From Roseomonas sp. (lineage in GTDB: Bacteria > Pseudomonadota > Alphaproteobacteria > Acetobacterales > Acetobacteraceae), in NCBI GenBank assembly GCA_020249285.1, contig JADCFX010000040.1, forward strand, positions 1 to 64,000: a stretch of 64,000 nt of DNA. Reading direction: 5' to 3'. Within the stretch, counting starts at the first letter, position 1. Each line of letters begins with the position of its first letter. Below, piece after piece: positions 25,768 through 34,592 of this stretch. Both the position numbers and the translations under genes were made by a program. The notes under the pieces were generated by a model, which did not search any database, had not been told where the DNA came from, and was given only the letters and a program-made list of their open reading frames with translations.

Positions 25768-27168
25768 AGTCTGGCGCCATTCCGGCGCATGGCTACCGAG
25801 CGGCATGGCGGGTAAATCCCAGCGCGGCGGTGTGGCGGAAAGCCGTGCGGCATGGCGCGTGGCGCGCATTACGCCAAAGCCGCTGTCACTTTCTTCCAAG
25901 GCCGCGTCAATTTCCGCAGGCGTCAGGCCGGGCGCGGCGAGCCCCGCTTCCAAGCGGCCCAAGCGCTTGATCCATTCGCCCGTACCGGCAAGAGAGACTC
26001 GCACCAGCCAGGAACCGCCTTCCTCTGCGCGCCGCAACAAGGCGGCCATGGCGCCGAAGGCCAACAGATAGCCTGAAGCGTGATCAAGTGCCTGACACGG
26101 CAAGGCGCGCGGCTTATCCTCACGCGCGGCCAGCGCTTCGGCGTCATTCATGCCATTGGCATTCTGCACCAGCGAATCAAAACCGCGCCGCCCGGCCCAG
26201 GGGCCGAGATGGCCATAGGCGGAAAGCGAGACACAGATGATGCCGGGGTTGAGCGCGGCGAGTGCCTCAGGCGCAAAGCCATGTCCGGCAATGGCGCCGG
26301 GGCGATAGCCTTGCAGGAAGATATCGGCGCGCGCTGCCAAATCGCGTAGGCGCGCCTGATCACCCGGCGCGCGCAAATCAAGTGCAGCGGTTCTTTTGCC
26401 GCGTCCGGTATCCATCACCAATTCATCAAAGCTCGGCAAATGCGGCGCGCTGATATGCAAGACATCAGCGCCATGCGCGGCCAATGTGCGGCCCGCGACA
26501 GGCCCGGCAATGACGCGTGTGAGGTCAAGGACGCGCAGGCCGCTGAGGGGACGCTCGGCGGCTGGCGGCAAGGGCATGCGCGGCGCATCGCCGATTTTCT
26601 CGATCAACACAGGCGGTAGGCTGGAAGCTGCCTGACCTTGGGGCGAGGCATCCCATTCGGCCAGGCTGCGCGTCATGGTCACCACCAGCCCGGCTTCCGC
26701 CGCCGCTGCTTCAAATTCCGCCGCGCGCCAGGTGCTGAGTGCCGCAGCGACCGCAGCGCGATCATGCGCGACATCGCCAAGCAAGCGCAGCACGCCGTCG
26801 CGATGATGCGGGAAATTCGTGTGCAGCCGCACCCATCGCCCATCGCCACATTGATAGAGCCCCGCAATCGCATCCCAGCGCGCGCCGGCGGGCTGGCCCG
26901 CGATGCTGAGCCAATGTTCTGAGCGAAACTCAATCGCAGCATCGCGCATTGCAACCGTGACGCCCTGCGCGCCACCACCGCGCCGACGATGGATTTCCGC
27001 CGCCGCAAGCCCCGAAGCGGCCATGCTGGTTTGCGCCGCAGCATCCACGCGGAAGCTGGAAGGTTGTATCGGCTCCGCGCCATTCAGGTTGATCTGCGCC
27101 AGCGCGGCAGGTTCAAGCGCGGCCTGGCGCCAAAGGGCAGCGAGGATATCGGGTGGGGTCGGGTTCAT
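25738..27168 (-). CDS. CaiB/BaiF-type CoA-transferase with rearranged domains
   Basis: The 476-residue protein has the class III CoA-transferase core starting only at about residue 205 (LSGLRVLDLTRVIAGPVAGR), with the probable catalytic Asp in CQALDHASGYLLAFG. The preceding 200 residues include YQCGDGRWVRLHTNFPHH, which matches the part that normally follows the core. The order therefore looks circularly permuted relative to the usual proteins of about 400 residues. It is divergent from a standard CaiB-like gene and its 3' end overlaps the protease gene. Confidence 0.85.
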   Translation of the reverse strand: MNPTPPDILAALWRQAALEPAALAQINLNGAEPIQPSSFRVDAAAQTSMAASGLAAAEIHRRRGGGAQGVTVAMRDAAIEFRSEHWLSIAGQPAGARWDAIAGLYQCGDGRWVRLHTNFPHHRDGVLRLLGDVAHDRAAVAAALSTWRAAEFEAAAAEAGLVVTMTRSLAEWDASPQGQAASSLPPVLIEKIGDAPRMPLPPAAERPLSGLRVLDLTRVIAGPVAGRTLAAHGADVLHISAPHLPSFDELVMDTGRGKRTAALDLRAPGDQARLRDLAARADIFLQGYRPGAIAGHGFAPEALAALNPGIICVSLSAYGHLGPWAGRRGFDSLVQNANGMNDAEALAAREDKPRALPCQALDHASGYLLAFGAMAALLRRAEEGGSWLVRVSLAGTGEWIKRLGRLEAGLAAPGLTPAEIDAALEESDSGFGVMRATRHAARLSATPPRWDLPAMPLGSHAPEWRQTSLQTAQKQR

Positions 27169-27267
27169 GGCGCCAGCTTTCACCCGCGTCGCCCAGCGGT
27201 CCAGCCCCAAACTTGCCCGCTCACCGGCCAAAGCCCTACCCTTCGCCTGCTCAAAAAGGGTTTTCGC

Positions 27268-28410
27268 ATGTCACTTTTGGCCGGTATCCGGGTTGTCGAA
27301 ATTGCGCAGAATCTGGCGGGGCCATTTGCGGGCCAAATCCTCGCCATGCTGGGGGCCGAGGTGATCAAGCTGGAACGCCCCGAAGGCGGTGATGATGCGC
27401 GCGGCTGGGGCCCGCCGATGCATGAAGGCACCGCCACCACCTTCATCGCCGTCAATCGCGGCAAGCGCTCACTCAGCCTTGATCTGCGCAATGATGCCGA
27501 TCGCGCTTTGCTGATGGAATTGCTGGGTGAAGCGGATGTGGTTGTGCAAAACATGCGCCCCGGCGCGCTGGAAGATTTGGGGCTGGGTGGTGCTGCGCTG
27601 ACCGCGCGTTTTCCACGGCTGATTTATGCCTCGCTTGGCGCCTTTGGCGCGGTGGGGCCGAAGGCTTTGCACCCGGGTTATGAGCCGATTCTGCAAGGCT
27701 ATTCCGGCCTGATGATGATGAATGGCGCGGAAGGCGGGCCGCCCACACGAAGCGGCGTGCAGATCCTCGATCTCGGGACGGGCATGTGGGCGGTGATTGG
27801 CATTCTGGCCGCGATTGAGCGTCGCCATACCACGGGCAAGGGCGGGGTGGTTGATACATCGCTGCTAGAAACCGCGCTTGGCTGGATGGGGCCGCATTTC
27901 GCGGGCTTCACGGTTTCAGGTCGCCCGCCGCCGCGCAACCTATCCGGCAATCCGAATACGGTGGTGTTTCAGTCTTTTGAAACCGCGACCGCCCCGGTGA
28001 TGGTGGCGGCGGCCAATGATCGGCTGTTTCGCAAATTATGCGACGCCATAGGGCTTTCCGCGCTTGGCAGCGATGAACGCTTTGCCAGCAACCGCTTGCG
28101 CGTGGCCAATAAACCCGCGCTGATGGCGGTGATGGAACCGGCCTTCCGTGCGAGTCCGGCGGAGGATTGGCTGCCGCTGCTGGAAGCCGCCGGCATTCCC
28201 TGCGGGCCGATCAATACCATGCGTGAAATCGCAGAGGATGCGCAGGTGGCGGCCCTTGGCATTGTGGCGCCAGTGCCGGGGCTGCCGGTGCGCGCCATTG
28301 GCCTGCCGATCAGTTTTGACGGTGAGCGCCCTCAGCCAGCGCGCGGCGTGCCGGCTGCGGGGGAAGATAGTGATGATATCCGCGCGGGTTTGCACTGGGC
28401 GCCGAGATAG
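27268..28410 (+). CDS. CaiB/BaiF-family CoA-transferase
   Basis: The 380-residue class III CoA-transferase has conventional order: LLAGIRVVEIAQNLAGPFAG at the N-terminus, IKLERPEGGDDARGWGPP, NRGKRSLSLDLR, the catalytic Asp in VQILDLGTGMWAVIG, and the C-terminal PCGPINTMREI. These enzymes move CoA between acyl groups, often in carnitine, oxalate or aromatic-acid metabolism. AAGGG precedes the ATG at 27268. The 99-base gap to the divergent CoA-transferase should hold both promoters. Confidence 0.9.
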   Translation: MSLLAGIRVVEIAQNLAGPFAGQILAMLGAEVIKLERPEGGDDARGWGPPMHEGTATTFIAVNRGKRSLSLDLRNDADRALLMELLGEADVVVQNMRPGALEDLGLGGAALTARFPRLIYASLGAFGAVGPKALHPGYEPILQGYSGLMMMNGAEGGPPTRSGVQILDLGTGMWAVIGILAAIERRHTTGKGGVVDTSLLETALGWMGPHFAGFTVSGRPPPRNLSGNPNTVVFQSFETATAPVMVAAANDRLFRKLCDAIGLSALGSDERFASNRLRVANKPALMAVMEPAFRASPAEDWLPLLEAAGIPCGPINTMREIAEDAQVAALGIVAPVPGLPVRAIGLPISFDGERPQPARGVPAAGEDSDDIRAGLHWAPR

Positions 28411-28419
28411 CGCCCTTCT

Positions 28420-29094
28420 TCAGCCTTCTTCCTCCATGGCAATGACGCGCGCCGGCGCGCCATCACTATCCGGAATGCGAATAGGCAGGGCCACAACCTG
28501 ATTTCGCGCCTGACGCAGCGTGCCCATATTGCGCAAATATTCGAACATGATGATGCCTTGCTTCAGCAGGTGATAATGCGTCACATGTTCAGGCAAGGGG
28601 GGGCGCTTTTCGCCGGTCAGAAAAAAGCGAATGCAGTAATCCTGGGGAAAATCAAAGCCGACGGCCTTGATGCCGCGCTCGCGTAGCCAAATCGCTGCTT
28701 CTGCCGTCATCCATGGCGCATTCAGCCAGAATTCCGGGGTGTTGATATCAGCCCTTTCATCCCAGCGCGCACGGATCAGCGCGATATCTCCCCCCTGCAA
28801 ATGCACGCCGGCCGCCGCCAAGGCTTCGCCGCTGATCGGGCTATTGGCCGGCACATGGGAGATATCCAGCACCGCACCCGGACCCACGGTCATATCCAGC
28901 GTGATGTCATCGGTTGTGAAGCCATCCGGGTCCACATGGCGTGGGCTATCCATATGCGTGAAGGCGTGCAGATTCCACCCGGCCCAAGTAGCTTGCCCCG
29001 CGCCCGTGTCATGGCTTTTCAACAGCCTTCTTTCGACATCCCAACGGAAATGTCCGGTCTGCACCGGCGTTGAAAGATCAATCAAACGGGTCAT
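28420..29094 (-). CDS. cyclase-family (kynurenine-formamidase-like) metal hydrolase
   Basis: The 224-residue protein starts MTRLIDLSTPVQTGHFRW and has the metal-binding motif HAFTHMDSPRHVD, corresponding to the family HxGTHxDxPxH with Phe in place of Gly. The C-terminal region has IKAVGFDFPQDY. Family members open cyclic amides, formamides or lactones. It is the last gene of a likely Bug receptor - alpha/beta hydrolase - cyclase operon (spacings 2 and 17 bases), suggesting uptake followed by two hydrolytic steps. It is clearly different from the two tandem cyclases at 58743-60330. Confidence 0.82.
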   Translation of the reverse strand: MTRLIDLSTPVQTGHFRWDVERRLLKSHDTGAGQATWAGWNLHAFTHMDSPRHVDPDGFTTDDITLDMTVGPGAVLDISHVPANSPISGEALAAAGVHLQGGDIALIRARWDERADINTPEFWLNAPWMTAEAAIWLRERGIKAVGFDFPQDYCIRFFLTGEKRPPLPEHVTHYHLLKQGIIMFEYLRNMGTLRQARNQVVALPIRIPDSDGAPARVIAMEEEG

Positions 29095-29111
29095 GGCGAT
29101 GCCCTTTTGGT

Positions 29112-29933
29112 TCAACTGACGCGACGCGTGATGAAATCCAGCGCCGCTTCTGCGCAAAGTTCAGGATGGGTGGCGGCGACATGGTAGGAATCGCCCGGCA
29201 CAACCATCAATTCCGATGCTTTGATGGTTTTTTGCCAGGCGCGCACCGCTTCAACCGAACCAAGCCCGCTGCCATCCGTGGTGATCACCAGGCTTGGGCA
29301 GGCAATCCGTGGCAGATCGGCCCAGACATCAATGCCTGGCACGGAACGAATGAAACCAAGCTGGGTTGAAAGCGCGGTGGCCCCCATCAGCTTCGCCCAG
29401 CCTTCCTTCATCGCAGCACTCGCCGTGCTGCCAAGCCGCCCATCCATGGTCCAGCGCGCCCAACTTTCCACACCCTCTGCCTCGATCCGCTCCACCCAGG
29501 AAGCGGCGCGATCACCAAGCGATTCAGTGCCCGAGACAAGCCCGCCCACCACCACAAGGGATGCGATGCGATCCGCATGGCACGCCGCAAGGCGAAGCGC
29601 GATGGGGCAGGCGATCTTGGCGCCAATCAGATGAAAGCGCCTGATGCCAAGGTGATCCATCAGCCCCATGAAATCGGCAATGATCCCATCTACCGTCCAG
29701 GGATGATTGACCGGCATGGGGGTTGAGCGCCCGAAGCCGCGCATGTCAGGGCGTATGATACGAAAGCGCCGCCCCATACGCGGCATCCAGCCATTCCAGG
29801 CCTCACCGCTTTCGGCATTGCCATGCAGCATCAACAGTGCTTCGGGGTTTTCCCAAGCATCGGCAAAACACTCATCGCGGTAGAAAATCACGCAGCCTTG
29901 ATCAGGCGAAAAACTGGGCATCGAATCATCCAT
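29112..29933 (-). CDS. alpha/beta-hydrolase-fold protein with a non-canonical nucleophile
   Basis: The 273-residue protein has the oxyanion-hole segment LLMLHGNAESGEAW, the GFGRSTP turn, and a late His in GDSYHVAATHPE. The nucleophile elbow, usually GxSxG, reads IGAKIACP, placing Lys at about residue 106 where Ser, Cys or Asp is expected. It is either inactive as an esterase, or a cofactor-free enzyme or binding protein using another chemistry. Start 29933 lies two bases after the Bug stop; ATG 29921 is an alternative. Translation is probably coupled to the receptor. Confidence 0.8.
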   Translation of the reverse strand: MDDSMPSFSPDQGCVIFYRDECFADAWENPEALLMLHGNAESGEAWNGWMPRMGRRFRIIRPDMRGFGRSTPMPVNHPWTVDGIIADFMGLMDHLGIRRFHLIGAKIACPIALRLAACHADRIASLVVVGGLVSGTESLGDRAASWVERIEAEGVESWARWTMDGRLGSTASAAMKEGWAKLMGATALSTQLGFIRSVPGIDVWADLPRIACPSLVITTDGSGLGSVEAVRAWQKTIKASELMVVPGDSYHVAATHPELCAEAALDFITRRVS

Positions 29934-29935
29934 TC

Positions 29936-30901
29936 CTATTCAGGCCGGATGCCGGCATTGCGAATGACCACGGCCCATTTTTCGATATCGGCCGTGATGC
30001 GGGCCGCGAAAGCCTCTCGCGTGGCGGGTGCCGGGTCGGCGCCTTGCTCGCTCAGTTTTCGTTGCATCTCTGGCTCATTCAATATGGCTACAATTTCACG
30101 ATTGAGGCGATCGAGAATGGGCTGCGGGGTGGCGGCGGGGGCCAGAATGCCGTTCCAGCCGACACATTCAAAGCCCGTCACACCAGCCTCATGCATGGTG
30201 GGCGTATCAGGCAAGGCGGCAGAGCGCGTGAGTGACGTCACCGCAAGCCCGCGCAAGCGGCCTTCGCGGATATGCGGCAGGCCGGTGATGGGCGGGTCGA
30301 AAAACATCGAGACATCGCCACGCAGCAGCGCCGTATGAGCATCCGGCACGCTGCGATAGGGCACGTGGGTCAATTCAATGCCCGCCATGGAGCGGAACAG
30401 CTCCCCGGCCAAATGCCCTAGACTGCCTGTGCCAACGGACGCGAAGGTCAGTCTGTCGCGGCGCGACAGCGCGATCACATCGGCAACCGATTGCGCCGGG
30501 AGCGAAGCCGGCACCAGAAGCACCGAGGTGACCGTAGTGACGGTGGTGATGGGCGCAAAATCCTTGACTGTATCGTATGGTAGCCTTGCGCGCAGGCTTG
30601 GGTTCACCGGATGGCTTGGGAAAACCATCAGCAGCGTATGGCCATCAGGTTCCGCACGCGCCACGGCTTCCGTGCCGATGATGCCGCCCGCACCAGGGCG
30701 ATTTTCGACAATCACCTGCCCGCCAAGCCGCACCGCCAGACGCTCGGCCACCAAACGCGCCAGCACATCGGTGATGCCGCCCGCACCGGTCGGCACGATG
30801 ATCCGCACCGCGCGTGTCGGATAGGCTTGTGCTTTGGCCGCCAAAGGCAGTGCCGCGAGTGCTCCACCCAAGGCCAATGCGCTACGCCGTGTTGAGACCA
30901 T
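29936..30901 (-). CDS. Bug/TctC-family periplasmic solute receptor
   Basis: The 321-residue receptor has signal peptide MVSTRRSALALGGALAALPL with a site near AKAQA. Family blocks include YPTRAVRIIVPTGAGGITDV, GQVIVENRPGAGG, EPDGHTLLMV, and LTHVPYRSVPDAH. A strong GGGAGGGA ribosome-binding site precedes the ATG at 30901. It heads an operon with the unusual alpha/beta hydrolase and a cyclase. The 66-base gap from the acyl-CoA synthetase upstream shows no terminator, so readthrough is possible. Confidence 0.92.
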   Translation of the reverse strand: MVSTRRSALALGGALAALPLAAKAQAYPTRAVRIIVPTGAGGITDVLARLVAERLAVRLGGQVIVENRPGAGGIIGTEAVARAEPDGHTLLMVFPSHPVNPSLRARLPYDTVKDFAPITTVTTVTSVLLVPASLPAQSVADVIALSRRDRLTFASVGTGSLGHLAGELFRSMAGIELTHVPYRSVPDAHTALLRGDVSMFFDPPITGLPHIREGRLRGLAVTSLTRSAALPDTPTMHEAGVTGFECVGWNGILAPAATPQPILDRLNREIVAILNEPEMQRKLSEQGADPAPATREAFAARITADIEKWAVVIRNAGIRPE

Positions 30902-30967
30902 GGGTCCCTCCCCCTTTTGCTTGGGCAAAGGCTAACCTGTTTCGGGGGCGACTGGAACCGGTCCTTG

Positions 30968-32692
30968 CTATTCCCAAAGCCGCTCAATTTCCGCCGCGCG
31001 TTCCTGAATGGCGGCGCGGCGCTTCAGCTTCATGGTGGGCGTCAGCAAGCCATTCTCGATAGTGAAAGGCGCCGTCACCGCGTGGCGGCGCATGCGTTCA
31101 ATCGCGGCAAGCCGCGCATTCACCCGTGCCACTGCCGCCGCAACGCCCGCTTCCTGACCCTCGGCGGGGACAAGCAGCGCGACCAAGCCAGCCTTGCCTT
31201 CCCCCGCCACCAAGGCCTGCTGGATTTCGGGTTCGGCCATCAACAGGCTTTCGATCTTGGCCGGGCTGATCATGTCGCCCCCCAGCAGCTTGATGAAATC
31301 GCGCTTGCGATCGGTGATGTACAAGAACCCATCACGCATCTCGCCGATATCACCGGTATAAAGCCAGGGGCGATCATCATCGCCTTCGGGCTTAAGCGTC
31401 GCGGCGGTGGCTTCCGCATTGCCCCAATAGCCGGTCATGACCAAATCACCTTTGATGAGGATTTCGCCATCGGCCGCGATGCGGCATTCAACGCCTTCCA
31501 GCGGCATGCCGACGCTTTCGTGCCGATTGGCCCAGGGCAGGTTGACACTCACCACCGGGCCGGCTTCCGTCTGGCCGTAGCCTTGCAGCACAGGCAGCCC
31601 AAGCGCGATGAAAAACGCAGCCAAATCCGGATCAAGCCGCGCACCACCGGAAACCAAAGCACGCAAGGCGCCACCGAAGCGCGCGCGGACTTTCTCGCGC
31701 ACCAGCTTTTCAAGTAGCGCATCCTCGATGCCGCCGATCACACCCAAGGAGGCACCGGCGATGCGTTGCTGCCCGCGTAGCAAGGCGCGGTCAAACAGCC
31801 AGCGTTTGACGGGCTTTTCCTTCTCAAGCGCGCCCAAAAGCCTGGCGCGCAGCACTTCGAACAGGCGGGGCACCGCGGTCATGATGGCGGGGCGGATTTC
31901 GGCCATTTCCTGCACCAGCCGATCCGCGCCGCGCGAATAGACCACTTCCATGCCGTAAGACGGCAGCAGGAAGCCGCCCACCGTGTGTTCATAGCTATGC
32001 GATAGCGGCAGGAAGGACAAATAGGGTTTGCCGTCCAGATCAAGCTTTTCCGCCAGCGGCAGCACGCCATGGCGATTGGCGAGCAAGGCACGATGCGGCA
32101 GCATGACGCCCTTGGGCGCACCGCCTGTGCCTGAGGTATAGATCAGGCAGGCCAGGGCCTCGGGCGCGATCAGATGGGTTTCGGCTTCCATGGCCAAGGG
32201 ATCGGCGGGCGTGGCCAGCGCATCGGCCCAAAGATGGGTGGTAAGCCCGGGCGCTTCGGGCGGGGTTTCGCAGCAGAGCAAGCCATCCAAGCCATGCGCC
32301 AGGGCAGCGCCTTCCAATACGCGGGCGGCAAGCGCGGCGGTTGAGACAATCGCAAAACGCGCCCCAGAATCGCGCAGAATATGGGCGTGATCGCTCGGCA
32401 AATTGGTCACATAGGTCGGCACAGTGATGGCGCCGATTGCCATGATGGCGGTATCGGCGATGGGGAATTCAGGCCGGTTTTCGGAAACCAGCAGCACGCG
32501 ATCCCCGGGTGCCACGCCATGGGCGCGGAGAAAAACCGCCAGTGAGGCGACCTGGCTTGCGAATTCAGCCCAATGCAGGCTTTGCCACGCCTTGTTGCGC
32601 CAATAACGGAATAGCGGCTTGGTCGGCCATTCCCGCGCCCGTGCCAGCATCATGGCCGGCAGATTGGGCCATCCTTGATCCAAATAGGGCAT
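30968..32692 (-). CDS. long-chain acyl-CoA synthetase (AMP-forming)
   Basis: The 574-residue adenylate-forming enzyme has the ATP motif LIYTSGTGGAPKGVMLPH (about 190-207), LSFLPLSHSYEH, GYGQTEAGPVV, LYTGDIGEM, and the C-terminal DRKRDFIKLLGGDMISP hinge. It matches FadD15-like long-chain synthetases that activate fatty acids with ATP and CoA. It is the first gene of a minus-strand run and divergent from pepF, with about 50 bases between the two starts. Confidence 0.9.
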   Translation of the reverse strand: MPYLDQGWPNLPAMMLARAREWPTKPLFRYWRNKAWQSLHWAEFASQVASLAVFLRAHGVAPGDRVLLVSENRPEFPIADTAIMAIGAITVPTYVTNLPSDHAHILRDSGARFAIVSTAALAARVLEGAALAHGLDGLLCCETPPEAPGLTTHLWADALATPADPLAMEAETHLIAPEALACLIYTSGTGGAPKGVMLPHRALLANRHGVLPLAEKLDLDGKPYLSFLPLSHSYEHTVGGFLLPSYGMEVVYSRGADRLVQEMAEIRPAIMTAVPRLFEVLRARLLGALEKEKPVKRWLFDRALLRGQQRIAGASLGVIGGIEDALLEKLVREKVRARFGGALRALVSGGARLDPDLAAFFIALGLPVLQGYGQTEAGPVVSVNLPWANRHESVGMPLEGVECRIAADGEILIKGDLVMTGYWGNAEATAATLKPEGDDDRPWLYTGDIGEMRDGFLYITDRKRDFIKLLGGDMISPAKIESLLMAEPEIQQALVAGEGKAGLVALLVPAEGQEAGVAAAVARVNARLAAIERMRRHAVTAPFTIENGLLTPTMKLKRRAAIQERAAEIERLWE

Positions 32693-32744
32693 TCGCCTCC
32701 CCTTCTCCCGCTTGGGCGCTTGGCCGCGCGCCGCTTCGGTCTAT

Positions 32745-34592
32745 ATGAGAGGGGTGACCAGAAACACCATCCCCACCCCGCTCCGCGCCCCGCTTGATGG
32801 CGGTGCCGCCGCCGCCAACCTTCCTGTTTGGGACCTATCGGACCTGTATAAGGCGCCGGATGACCCGGCCTTGGCCCACGACCTTGACCGCGCCGAGGCG
32901 AATGCCCGCGCCTTCGCAGCCAGGCTTGCCGGCAAGCTGGCCGCCATTTCAGGCAATGACCTGGCTGCGGCGATTGCCGAATATGAGGCGATTGAGGAAA
33001 TCCTGGGCCGCGTCATGTCCTATGCCCAGTTGGTCTTCAGCGGCGATGCGGAAGATCCAGCCAATGGGCGTTTCTATCAAACCATGCAGGAACGCGCGAC
33101 CACGATCAGCAGCCATCTGATTTTCTTCACGCTGGAATTGAACCGGCTGGAAGATGCAGTGCTGGATGGCAAATGCGCTGCCTCCCCTGCCCTGGCCCAT
33201 TTCCGGCCTTGGCTGCGCGACCTTCGCGTGTTCCGCCCGCATCAGCTTTCTGATGAGGCGGAAAAGCTGCTGCATGAAAAGGAAGTGACGGGTCGGTCCG
33301 CCTGGAACCGGCTGTTTGATGAAACCATCGCGACCATGAAAGTGACGGTGCCGCTACCGAGTGGTGCGGAAAGCCTGACCGTTTCTGACGCGCTGAACAG
33401 GCTTTCCGATGGGGATCGCGCGGTGCGTGAAGCGGCCGCCAAGGGTGTATCCGCGGCGTTTGCCGAAAAGGGCCGGTTGTTCACGCTGATCACGAATACC
33501 TTGGCGAAAGACAAGGAGATTATTGACAAGTGGCGGCGCTACCCACGCCCCGCTTCCGCGCGCAACCGCGCCAATATGGTGGAAGATGAGGTGGTGGAGG
33601 CTTTGGTTTCCGCTGTGCGCGCCAGCTTCCCGCGGCTTTCGCATCGCTATTACGCCATGAAGGCGAAATGGCTTGGGCTGGAAAAATTGCAGCATTGGGA
33701 ACGCAACGCGCCGCTGCCCGATCAGGATGATAGCCTGATCCCCTGGCCCAAGGCTGTGTCACAAGTGCTGGATTCCTATGGCGCCTTCAGCCCGCGCCTG
33801 GCTGAAATTGGCCGGCAATTTTTCGACAAGCCCTGGATTGATGCGGCTCTCCGCCCCGGCAAGGCATCCGGCGCCTTTGCGCACCCCACCGTGCCATCGG
33901 CGCATCCCTATTTGCTGGTGAATTACCACGGCAAGGCGCGGGATGTGATGACGCTGGCGCATGAATTGGGCCATGGCGTGCATCAGGTGCTGGCCGCCGA
34001 GCAGGGCTATCTGATGTCCTCAACGCCGCTGACGCTTGCTGAAACAGCCTCCGTTTTTGGTGAGATGATGACCTTCCGCGCCGTGCTGGACGCAGAGGCC
34101 GATCCGCGCAAGCGCCGTGGCCTGCTCGCGGCCAAGGTTGAGGATATGCTGAACACGGTGGTGCGGCAGATCGCCTTCTATCGGTTCGAAACCCTGCTGC
34201 ATGATGAACGCGCCAAGGGTGAGCTTTCGTCAGAGCGCATCGGTGAGCTTTGGATGCAGGTGCAAATCGAAAGCCTGGGCCCGGCCTTTGATTTCTCGCC
34301 TGACTACAACGTCTATTGGTCCTATATCCCGCATTTCATCCACACGCCCTTTTATGTCTATGCCTATGCCTTTGGCGATTGCCTGGTGAATGCGCTTTAT
34401 GGCGTTTATCGCGATGGCGGCGTTCTGAATTTTGAGGCGAAGTATATCGACATGCTGCGTGCTGGTGGGACGCTACGGCATCAGGAATTGCTGGCGCCCT
34501 TTGGACTGAATGCTGCTGACCCGGCCTTCTGGACGCGTGGGCTTGATGTGATTTCAGGCTTCATTGATGAGATCGAGCGCGCGGATGGCTGA
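32745..34592 (+). CDS. pepF: M3-family oligoendopeptidase F
   Basis: The 615-residue zinc metallopeptidase cleaves short peptides in the cytoplasm. It has the catalytic motif LAHELGHGVHQ (HExxH) with a downstream Glu in TASVFGEMM. The N-terminal helical domain opens with LPVWDLSDLYKAPDDP, typical of PepF. ATG 32745 was chosen; GTG 32754 with GAGAGGG just upstream is an alternative. The stop overlaps the ABC1 kinase start by eight bases, a pairing frequent in alphaproteobacteria. Confidence 0.92.
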   Translation: MRGVTRNTIPTPLRAPLDGGAAAANLPVWDLSDLYKAPDDPALAHDLDRAEANARAFAARLAGKLAAISGNDLAAAIAEYEAIEEILGRVMSYAQLVFSGDAEDPANGRFYQTMQERATTISSHLIFFTLELNRLEDAVLDGKCAASPALAHFRPWLRDLRVFRPHQLSDEAEKLLHEKEVTGRSAWNRLFDETIATMKVTVPLPSGAESLTVSDALNRLSDGDRAVREAAAKGVSAAFAEKGRLFTLITNTLAKDKEIIDKWRRYPRPASARNRANMVEDEVVEALVSAVRASFPRLSHRYYAMKAKWLGLEKLQHWERNAPLPDQDDSLIPWPKAVSQVLDSYGAFSPRLAEIGRQFFDKPWIDAALRPGKASGAFAHPTVPSAHPYLLVNYHGKARDVMTLAHELGHGVHQVLAAEQGYLMSSTPLTLAETASVFGEMMTFRAVLDAEADPRKRRGLLAAKVEDMLNTVVRQIAFYRFETLLHDERAKGELSSERIGELWMQVQIESLGPAFDFSPDYNVYWSYIPHFIHTPFYVYAYAFGDCLVNALYGVYRDGGVLNFEAKYIDMLRAGGTLRHQELLAPFGLNAADPAFWTRGLDVISGFIDEIERADG

